Source: Paraglaciecola sp. (GTDB taxonomy: Bacteria > Pseudomonadota > Gammaproteobacteria > Enterobacterales > Alteromonadaceae). Taken from it: a stretch of 52,759 nt of DNA. Position 1 is the stretch's first letter. Each line of letters starts with the position of its first letter. Made by a program: the position numbers and the translations under genes. The stretch covers positions 1 through 52,759 of the forward strand of contig JAACSL010000027.1 in NCBI GenBank assembly GCA_009993955.1, in the 5' to 3' direction. Shown here piece by piece: positions 46,631 through 52,759 of this stretch. The notes beneath the pieces were generated by a model. It was not told where the DNA came from and ran no database searches. It saw nothing but the letters and a program-made list of their open reading frames with translations.

Positions 46631-47008
46631 ATGCAAACGGTGAAAGGTAGTTGTCATTGTAAACGGGTTGAGTTTGAAGTCGATTTAATTAATGGGCACC
46701 AGAATATTCGTCGCTGTAATTGTTCTATTTGCAGTAAAAAAGGAGCAGTGATGGCGGGTGTAACACTGGACAACTTGCGGGTAACACGGGGTGCCGATGT
46801 GCTCAGTGTGTATCAATGGAACACAAAAATAGCCAAACATTATTTTTGTAGAGTATGCGGTATTTACACTCATCATCAGCGCCGCAGTGTGCCCACGGAA
46901 TAAGGCTATAATCTTGCCTGTATCGAAGGTTTTGATCTTAGCGCTTATGTCGTAATCGGTGTGAGTAATGGCGCATCACAGTCATTAGTCAGCTCCGAAT
47001 TCGACTAG
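46631..47008 (+). pseudogene. GFA (CENP-V/GFA) family gene with internal nonsense codon
   Basis: The first 90 codons encode a GFA-family zinc protein: GSCHCKRVEFEV (C8, C10), RRCNCSICSKKG (C29, C31, C34) and FCRVCGIYTHH (C72, C75). Reading stops at TAA 46901-46903 after VPTE. In the same frame, sequence continues as GYNLACIEGFDLSAYVV down to TAG at 47006-47008, the normal C-terminus of this family. The family pattern at the stop is usually an aromatic residue, so a single TAT or TAC to TAA change would explain it. The full gene would be 125 codons. The zinc sites remain intact upstream of the stop. A strong AAGGGGAGG ribosome site stands before the ATG. A sequencing error is possible. Confidence 0.82.
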
Positions 47009-47063
47009 AGTGTTTTCTTGCCACAAGCTATCAATTTTTTGTGGGCGAATATGGGATTTTTAC

Positions 47064-47633
47064 ATGCGAATTATAGCGATGGTTTTTGTATTTTTGTGCT
47101 CAGCCCTGCAGCTTGTATTTGCAGATAATCAGGAATTACAGGCACTTGCAGACGCTGACCAATTGGCTCGCATAGAAGCGCGTTTAGACCATAAAGATAG
47201 GCAGCGCCGCATGCGAGTTTTTGAAATACTAGCGACCGGAGAGCCTCTGAGTCCAGTGGATAAAGTGAACGCTGCGCTGATTCTGCAACACACTGAGATG
47301 CGCTTTTGTGGAGAACAGTTGGTTAGCATCAGTCCAGAAAACCACTTACTCGCCCACCATCTTGCCAAATCAGCTTTTCAAAGTGGTAATCAAAATGCAG
47401 CATTTCTTGTTGCTCAAACCATTGACCGCTATTTAGTGGTCACAGAAGGAAGGCAGCGGTATGGCACAAATCGCTTGATTGACCAAGTCACAGGTGAGGA
47501 GTATTTGCCAGAGATTGACCGCAATACCAGTGACACAGAACGCACCTTGTATGGAGTGCCTTCTTTATCAGCATTACTGGCTAAGTTTCCCGAGAGGAAA
47601 AGCACCTTGCAAGGCGACTGTACAGGGCATTAG
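47064..47633 (+). CDS. Exported protein of unknown function (DUF6624-like)
   Basis: The product has 189 residues with a signal peptide ending near LQLVFA. The mature part is helical. The block VNAALILQHTEMRFCGEQL, followed by HHLAKSAFQ, VAQTIDRYLVVTEGRQRYGT and YGVPSLSALLAKFP, resembles proteins annotated as DUF6624, in which an AALILQH motif precedes an RYGT motif. That assignment is from memory and tentative. ATG at 47064 begins the signal peptide; an in-frame start at 47010 would delay it. Single gene between the broken GFA gene and the tail sheath gene. Confidence 0.6.
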   Translation: MRIIAMVFVFLCSALQLVFADNQELQALADADQLARIEARLDHKDRQRRMRVFEILATGEPLSPVDKVNAALILQHTEMRFCGEQLVSISPENHLLAHHLAKSAFQSGNQNAAFLVAQTIDRYLVVTEGRQRYGTNRLIDQVTGEEYLPEIDRNTSDTERTLYGVPSLSALLAKFPERKSTLQGDCTGH

Positions 47634-47904
47634 TTGTTAAGCCTACTGTGCTCACAGACTAAGATGCAGTCACATCACTCACGCAGAGCAATAGCAGCTT
47701 GAGAAAAATTTGGTAGGCCCACTAAGAGCAATACTAAGCCGTAATTGGCGTGGCTAACATCCCACCCTCTGCAATCGTTTGAATATGCTTACACTCGCCT
47801 TGCTCCGACCTCATGACTTACTTGGTTCTATCTGCACATGGTTATTCAGTCATTGCAGCGCTTGAATTATCAACGTTGATGTTTTGCTAAATGAGTTTTT
47901 GACC
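47634..47904. other. Intergenic region without recognisable genes
   Basis: These 271 bases lie between two convergent genes. I see no coding region, no tRNA and no strong terminator. A short palindrome ATCAACGTTGAT lies near 47868-47879. Confidence 0.5.
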
Positions 47905-49437
47905 TTAAGTGTTGATGGTTTTTTCAATGCGTAAAAGGGTAAATTCAGCAGGCCTCGACATAGCTAGACCAATGTTGACTAACAATCGCCCTGCTTGCAC
48001 ATCTTGCGGGCTCATCGTTAAATTCAAACCTACTTGGACAAAAAAGGCTTGGTCGGGTTTTGCGCCGGCTAGCGCACCTTCGCGCCATAACTGCGTCAAA
48101 AAATTTTCGATCATCATGCGTACTTTCGCCCATAAAGGCTCATCATTCGGCTCAAAAACCACCGAATCTAAGCCGTCACAGATGGATTGTTGCACCATCA
48201 TGAGGGTGCGCCTGACATTCACATAAGTAAACTCGCTGTTACTGGCTAAAGTGCGCGCCCCCCAAACCAACACGCCTTGGCCAACAAAACTGCGAATGGC
48301 ATTCACCGACTTGCCACTGAGATCAATATTCAACCCCCGCTGCTGCTCATCGTTGAGTGTTTGGCAAGGTTTAATCACCGCATATAAAGCAATATTAGCC
48401 GGTGCTTTCCATACACCACGGTGGTTATCGATGAGGGCAAATACACCGCAAATCGCGCCACTTGGGGGTAACACCGAGAGCTTGGTGACGGCACTATTAA
48501 TAAGCTGGGCGTAAGCGGGGCTGACCCTGAGCAGCGATTGATGTAATTGCTGTTGAGCCAATAAGGCTGATGGGCTGAGGCTCGCAACGTCTTCTAGGCT
48601 GATCTCGTCAATTAAAGCTCGGATTTGGCTGAATTGTGACCATTCACGTTTTGTTGGGGCAGGGAAACGCTGGCTTAACTCAAGTGATAATAATTTTTTG
48701 AGCGTTTTGGGATTCTGCAACAGCCCTAAGCTCAGGTTATTTTGCGCCACAATGGTGGTATCAAGCCAAGGGTAATACGCCGCGGCATAACTCAAATCTG
48801 GCGCCTGCAAAAGCTGGCGGAACACATCCACACAGTCATGTTGGCTGCGGCTACTTATGGCGGTATGCCCCGCAAAAATATCCAAAATCGCAAAACAAGG
48901 GTGAGATTGCACGGCACAGTGTTGCACCAGCGCTTGCTGCACGCTGGCACAGTCTGCTGCGGTGGGCAAAGATACAGCATCTGGTATAGCGCAGAGGGTC
49001 GCTTGTTTAATGCTGCGTGCTACCGGAAGGGCATTGATCAAGTCGGCTGCGCTGGGTTTATTGGTGTAGTCACCCACTGAAATAACATAACATTCACTGC
49101 CACCGTTGCTGAAAAATAACGCCATGCTTCGGTAGAGTAAAAAATTGGCGCTCACTTGGTGCAGTTGGTAATCCTGCTTTGCAAAGCTAACATCGCCTAC
49201 CTGCCCCGTTGTACAGGCCTGCAGGGCATATTGATGCGGCGCATCGTGGCCAAAGTATTCTTGATACTGCAGCAACGAACTCAGGTGTTGGGGCGTGAGA
49301 AGCAAGGATTGGCCGTCACGACTGTGGCGTTGTGTGTAGCCGATAAACACACAGATCTGTGTGGGCAAGGCCTGAATACTCGGTGGCAACTTAGCTACCT
49401 CTTCAACGTACACACCCGGTGCAAGGTACTCTGGCAT
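47905..49437 (-). CDS. Contractile tail sheath protein, solitary
   Basis: The product has 510 residues. The N-terminus YLAPGVYVEEVAKLPPSI is the sheath N-terminal strand that interlocks with neighbours. ICVFIGYT, FSNGGSECYVISVG and AAYYPWLD follow. The C-terminal domain is strongly conserved with phage and contractile-injection sheaths: FVGQGVLVWGARTL, YVNVRRTLMMVQQSI, FEPNDEPLWAKVRMMIENFL, LWREGALAGA and MSRPAEFTLLRI. The tube, baseplate, spike, terminator and AAA-ATPase genes that always accompany sheath genes in phages and injection systems are absent from both flanks. ATG at 49437 has AGGA six bases before it. It could be an exapted protein, or the rest could lie elsewhere in the genome. 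Confidence 0.92.
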   Translation of the reverse strand: MPEYLAPGVYVEEVAKLPPSIQALPTQICVFIGYTQRHSRDGQSLLLTPQHLSSLLQYQEYFGHDAPHQYALQACTTGQVGDVSFAKQDYQLHQVSANFLLYRSMALFFSNGGSECYVISVGDYTNKPSAADLINALPVARSIKQATLCAIPDAVSLPTAADCASVQQALVQHCAVQSHPCFAILDIFAGHTAISSRSQHDCVDVFRQLLQAPDLSYAAAYYPWLDTTIVAQNNLSLGLLQNPKTLKKLLSLELSQRFPAPTKREWSQFSQIRALIDEISLEDVASLSPSALLAQQQLHQSLLRVSPAYAQLINSAVTKLSVLPPSGAICGVFALIDNHRGVWKAPANIALYAVIKPCQTLNDEQQRGLNIDLSGKSVNAIRSFVGQGVLVWGARTLASNSEFTYVNVRRTLMMVQQSICDGLDSVVFEPNDEPLWAKVRMMIENFLTQLWREGALAGAKPDQAFFVQVGLNLTMSPQDVQAGRLLVNIGLAMSRPAEFTLLRIEKTINT

Positions 49438-49572
49438 GGTCATTCCTTTTACATGGTTAGTCATACAACGGGGCAAGTGTGAGCTTGTATTACATTTATT
49501 TGTCTCACGATGTCTGTTAAAGCGTAGTGGAAATCAAAAATTATGTGCACTTTGGAGCGCTATTTTTGCTGT

Positions 49573-50877
49573 TTAATTGGGCGGGCAGTTTTTGCTAAGC
49601 AGGTGTTGTACACCTGTGATATCTCCGTCCGTTGCGGCTGGTTTAATGCCAAGGATGCAAGTGACTAAGCCGTATACTTCTATATTTTCAAAGGCTTCTA
49701 TGCTTTGACTTTGTTTAACATCAGGGCCGGCTGCAATAAACGTAGCGTGCATACGTGGATCAAGATTACTGTAGCCATGTGTCGCCACACTACGCCCAGT
49801 AAGTGCCATGGGTAACACTTGGCTTTTATCGGCACTAGCATAGAGTGACCAAGCGACATCCGCCATAATCATCAAGTCTGGGCCTCTATCCGGATGATCG
49901 AGATGATAGTTAGGCGGAAATTCGCCACGCCGCATCACCTGAAAATGGTTTTGCCGTCCTGCACTGGTGCTGGCTGCGCTATATACACTCAATTGCGCAT
50001 ACGTCTGCTCGATTAAGGCTTGCTCGCCATATAAAGCAAAAAAAGGCGCATATTGCGGTGTTTGGCGGTTTGTCCAATCAGCAACCTGCAAGGCCGACAA
50101 ATCAATAATTTCATCAAGATTAATCAGGCGATTATCAGCCAAATTTACCATGCCATGATCCGCCACAACCATGATGTTGCTTTGGTCTTCTAAACCAAGT
50201 TTACGCAGGCCAGAGATAAGCTCGCCAACATGCCGGTCAACATTGAGCACGGCTTCACGTTCTTCTGTAGAGTCGACCCCAAAATCATGAGCGGCGGTAT
50301 CGACGGCGGAAAAATACAACATAATCAAGCGTGGTTTTTGTGGTTCGGGCAGACTCAGCCAGCCTAATACTTCTTCTACTCGTTGCGCATAATCTTTGTT
50401 TTGTTGATAGGGCAGCCAAAAACTCGGATGTTGTCCGTCAACAGGGGCTTCCGAGCCCACCCAAAAATATATGCCAGCTTTAATGCCTTGTTTTTCAGCG
50501 GTGGCCCATATTGGCTCACCAGACCACCACCGTGGATCTTGTACATCGGTTTGGCGATTAAATAAGCGCTGCATTTTCCGGTCATAGGGGTAGTTAGATG
50601 TCATGCCATGGTGTTCGGGATATAAGCCTGTGGCAAGCGAGTAAAAATTGACAAATGTTTTGCTTGGCATGGCAGGGATCATGTTGGCGCGCACTCCCTT
50701 GTTGGCCAAATACTGCAAATTGACGGTGGGGATTCGATCTAAGGTATCAGCCCGCAGACCATCAATACCGACGATGATCACAATGGGCTCCGCGGCCAAG
50801 CTGTGTTGCACGTTCATAACACTAATGACAATGGCGAGGCACCAATACTTTTTCAATACGCCTACCCACATAGCCAT
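49573..50877 (-). CDS. Type I phosphodiesterase / nucleotide pyrophosphatase family, exported
   Basis: The product has 434 residues of the alkaline-phosphatase superfamily. A signal peptide ends near HSLAA. IVGIDGLRADTL gives the first metal Asp, MPSKTFVNFYSLATG has the nucleophile Thr, LYFSAVDTAAHDFG gives Asp and His ligands, VVADHGM the Asp-His pair, and ATHGYSN the last His. The zinc set is complete, so it should hydrolyse phosphodiester or pyrophosphate bonds in nucleotides or similar molecules. The start is uncertain: 50877 (or 50871) puts the signal peptide first and has an AGGG site; longer in-frame starts up to 51018 would overlap the araC-like gene. Same strand as that gene, 82 bases after it. 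Confidence 0.9.
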   Translation of the reverse strand: MAMWVGVLKKYWCLAIVISVMNVQHSLAAEPIVIIVGIDGLRADTLDRIPTVNLQYLANKGVRANMIPAMPSKTFVNFYSLATGLYPEHHGMTSNYPYDRKMQRLFNRQTDVQDPRWWSGEPIWATAEKQGIKAGIYFWVGSEAPVDGQHPSFWLPYQQNKDYAQRVEEVLGWLSLPEPQKPRLIMLYFSAVDTAAHDFGVDSTEEREAVLNVDRHVGELISGLRKLGLEDQSNIMVVADHGMVNLADNRLINLDEIIDLSALQVADWTNRQTPQYAPFFALYGEQALIEQTYAQLSVYSAASTSAGRQNHFQVMRRGEFPPNYHLDHPDRGPDLMIMADVAWSLYASADKSQVLPMALTGRSVATHGYSNLDPRMHATFIAAGPDVKQSQSIEAFENIEVYGLVTCILGIKPAATDGDITGVQHLLSKNCPPN

Positions 50878-50959
50878 TAACCCTATGAATGCATTGGTAA
50901 ACCTGTCACGATTAGTGGCTTCAACCAACATAGACGCCAGCAACTTAAGCAATCTTCGT

Positions 50960-51880
50960 TTAATTAACATGACTGGCTTCGCGATATTGTTTGGGGCTTT
51001 TACCCGTCCAGTTGGCAAAAGCCCGAGAAAAATTAGTGTGCTCCGAATACCCTAATAAATAAGCAATGTCTGCAATGGCCATGTCTGGTTTGTCTAATAA
51101 ATGCCTGGCCATTGACTCTTGATACTGCCTGACCAAGGCCTTGTAAGAGGTGCCTTCACTGGCAAGTTTTGCCTGCAACGAACGAGAGGATATAGCTAAC
51201 TTAGTTGCCATGTCCTCGAGTTTTAATACCACACCATGTTGTTCAAACTGCTTTAAAATACTCGCGCTAATGGCATGTTGAGGTGCGTTGTCTAAGCTTT
51301 TTAATATAGGATTAATGATGTCTTTAAGGGTTTGTTTAACCAAAGGATTGTGATGAATAACCGGCATAGCTAAGACCGAAGCAGAAAATTCAAGAGTGCA
51401 AGTGGGGCAAGAGAATTCAAGGGGGCACGCAAACAACTGGGCATATTCAGCCAAAGCAGGTGGTTGTTTAAAACTAAACCGCACTTTATTTGGCACTACA
51501 TGATGGCCAGACAAAAATCGTAAGCTGCATATGAGTGAGGCCGCAAACGAACTCTCGGCCACCTCATTCAGTGCTTGCAAGGCAGCGTCAGCCACATCAA
51601 CACGAAGCACTACACCCTTCACTGTGCTGTCAAAAGACAAAGCAATGGCGTTGCCCACGATACGTTGATACTTACAATATTCCTGTAATGCGGCATTTAA
51701 GTCGGCGGAATTCATCAACAAAAACCCCAAGGTATTGAGTACGCCAACATCAAAAATTTGCCCTTGTTTAAGACCAAAATTCTCAACCTTGCTTTGGGTT
51801 TTTGCATGTTTCCACAAATTGGCTAATACACTGGCGGGATAACGTTTATCGGCATTAAACATCGAATCTCGGTAGAACAT
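50960..51880 (-). CDS. AraC-family regulator with arabinose-binding-like N-domain
   Basis: The product has 306 residues. The N-terminal part (about 10-190) resembles the AraC-binding domain of the OruR/ArgR-like group (FGLKQGQIFDVGVLNTLGF, CKYQRIVGNAIAL). The C-terminal pair of helix-turn-helix motifs (about 215-303) reads LEDMATKLAISSRSLQAKL, then IADIAYLLGYSEHTNFSRAF and FANWTGKSPKQYRE. The family is usually about 20-30 residues longer at the N-terminus; upstream of 51880 the frame is open only to a TGA nine codons away, and no ribosome site is evident, so the start is uncertain. It may regulate the phosphodiesterase gene downstream, the DUF4386 gene upstream, or itself. Confidence 0.88.
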   Translation of the reverse strand: MFYRDSMFNADKRYPASVLANLWKHAKTQSKVENFGLKQGQIFDVGVLNTLGFLLMNSADLNAALQEYCKYQRIVGNAIALSFDSTVKGVVLRVDVADAALQALNEVAESSFAASLICSLRFLSGHHVVPNKVRFSFKQPPALAEYAQLFACPLEFSCPTCTLEFSASVLAMPVIHHNPLVKQTLKDIINPILKSLDNAPQHAISASILKQFEQHGVVLKLEDMATKLAISSRSLQAKLASEGTSYKALVRQYQESMARHLLDKPDMAIADIAYLLGYSEHTNFSRAFANWTGKSPKQYREASHVN

Positions 51881-51966
51881 TGCCGCATCACATAAGCTGC
51901 GCGCTCAATTCATCAAGACAATTCGTCAAAATAGACTTCGACAAATAAATACTGTTCTCACGTTGC

Positions 51967-52024
51967 GCCAAGTGATTAGTTTTGCTTGGCACTGATTAAC
52001 GGTTTTTTTGGACTTCCTGCCAAG
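51967..52024. promoter_or_regulatory. Three GCCAAG sites between araC-like and DUF4386 genes
   Basis: GCCAAG occurs at 51967-51972 and 52019-52024, and in inverse orientation at 51985-51990. The first two sites form an inverted pair 12 bases apart. All three lie in the 174-base divergent intergenic region, as expected for an AraC-type regulator's operators. The match to any known binding site was not established. Confidence 0.35.
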
Positions 52025-52054
52025 ATAACACAACTTTTCTAAGGGGAGACAGTC

Positions 52055-52693
52055 ATGCTCAAGCAAATTCAGTTCATCGGCGGTAGTACAGCAATTGTTG
52101 CCGCGTTGTCTTACGTTTTAGTGTTTAGTTACTTAGCCCTTACCTTTGGTTATCCGGACGTACTTGATCAACCTGCCCATCATGTTCTGCCGGCTTTGCT
52201 CAACTTGGGTGACGGCGGCCGAGCCGTATGGGCACTTTACGCCATGTTACCTTTACTGCTTATTCCTACTGCTCTTGCTTTGCATGATCACTTTAGCACG
52301 CAGCACCGCGCCACAATCACGCTAGGTTTAATTAGCATGGTAGTCAGTGCCTGTTGCATGACCATTGGCTTGATCCGCTGGCCAACGTTAATGCACGAAC
52401 TGGCCACCGTTGCCACTAATCAACCAGAACTGCAGCCTCAATTGCACACGCTCTACCACTTATTGAATCTTTTTTTAGGCAAGGTGATTGGCGAGTTTCT
52501 GGGTGAACTGTTTTTAAATACGTTTTTATCAGTGGCGGGGTTGAGCCTAGTGCGCAGTGAGGGTTCACGCTTACAAAAAGTCAGTGCATATTTTTTGTTG
52601 GCCACGGCCAGCCTGAGTTTTATCAGCATGTTTCGCAATATCTTTCCCTTCAGTATGTGGGTTCAAGATCTAATTAACCCCAATCCTGTTTAA
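52055..52693 (+). CDS. DUF4386-like membrane protein
   Basis: The product has 212 residues with six predicted hydrophobic segments, resembling the DUF4386 family, of unknown function. A strong AAGGGGAG ribosome site precedes the ATG. It diverges from the araC-like gene across 174 bases, so the regulator could control it. Its last six codons, up to the stop, lie inside the terminal inverted repeat, so the true C-terminus may be affected if the repeat is a later insertion or an assembly join. Confidence 0.7.
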   Translation: MLKQIQFIGGSTAIVAALSYVLVFSYLALTFGYPDVLDQPAHHVLPALLNLGDGGRAVWALYAMLPLLLIPTALALHDHFSTQHRATITLGLISMVVSACCMTIGLIRWPTLMHELATVATNQPELQPQLHTLYHLLNLFLGKVIGEFLGELFLNTFLSVAGLSLVRSEGSRLQKVSAYFLLATASLSFISMFRNIFPFSMWVQDLINPNPV

Positions 52694-52759
52694 GAAATTG
52701 AACTAAATGCCTGTTCCAAGATCCGATCTTTCGACCAAGAAAGTGGGAACCAACAGAGG
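52674..52759 (-). repeat. Right copy of the 86-bp terminal inverted repeat
   Basis: Exact reverse complement of bases 11-96, running to the last base of the window. The stop codon of the DUF4386-like gene lies inside it. Because the window ends within the repeat, its true right-hand length is unknown; the left copy may extend to base 1 or beyond. Confidence 0.9.

Noticed and set aside
47905-49437. Tail sheath gene as part of a prophage
   Set aside because: No other phage gene, integrase or attachment repeat lies within several kilobases on either side.

Overview
This window looks like a chromosomal segment of a marine gammaproteobacterium in the Alteromonadales, probably Alteromonadaceae. 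That assignment is an inference from protein resemblance and gene order: dusB-fis, a complete gspC-N operon beside ompR-envZ and hslO-hslR, purH/purD, and yjeT-purA. No rRNA or tRNA gene, CRISPR array or insertion sequence was found. The window is bounded by an 86-bp perfect inverted repeat (11-96 and 52674-52759), most simply a dispersed repeat at which an assembly broke.

Layout. 1-6.9 kb: a YitT membrane protein, a DUF4174 protein, Dps, a VOC protein with a class-3 aldehyde dehydrogenase, a chemoreceptor with a sigma-54-like promoter, and a periplasmic TonB-C protein. 7.0-8.2 kb: a clear cyclic-di-GMP-I (GEMM) riboswitch heading a two-gene ParA / ribbon-helix-helix module. 8.2-17 kb: a secreted unknown, purA-yjeT, an orphan OmpR-type regulator behind two Spondin_N proteins, a secreted GH67 alpha-glucuronidase, CnoX without active-site cysteines, and an Mpo1-like protein. 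17-25 kb: dusB-fis, purH, an exported methyltransferase-like protein, purD, a 7TM diguanylate cyclase and an outer-membrane-like protein. 25-33.5 kb: prkB with an oxidoreductase, a large M16 lipoprotein protease, ompR-envZ and a secreted unknown. 33.6-46.4 kb: hslO-hslR, diverging from the type II secretion operon gspC-N. 46.6-52.7 kb: a GFA-family gene broken by one nonsense codon, a secreted unknown, a solitary contractile tail sheath gene, a type I phosphodiesterase, an AraC regulator and a DUF4386 membrane protein.

How the genes fit together. Purine synthesis (purA, purH, purD) and stress genes (dps, hslO, hslR, cnoX) are housekeeping. The type II system could export proteins such as the GH67 enzyme. 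Cyclic-di-GMP appears twice, made by the GGEEF enzyme near 23 kb and sensed by the riboswitch near 7.1 kb. The two most unusual items are the riboswitch-controlled ParA/RHH pair and the tail sheath gene with no tube, baseplate or ATPase gene beside it.
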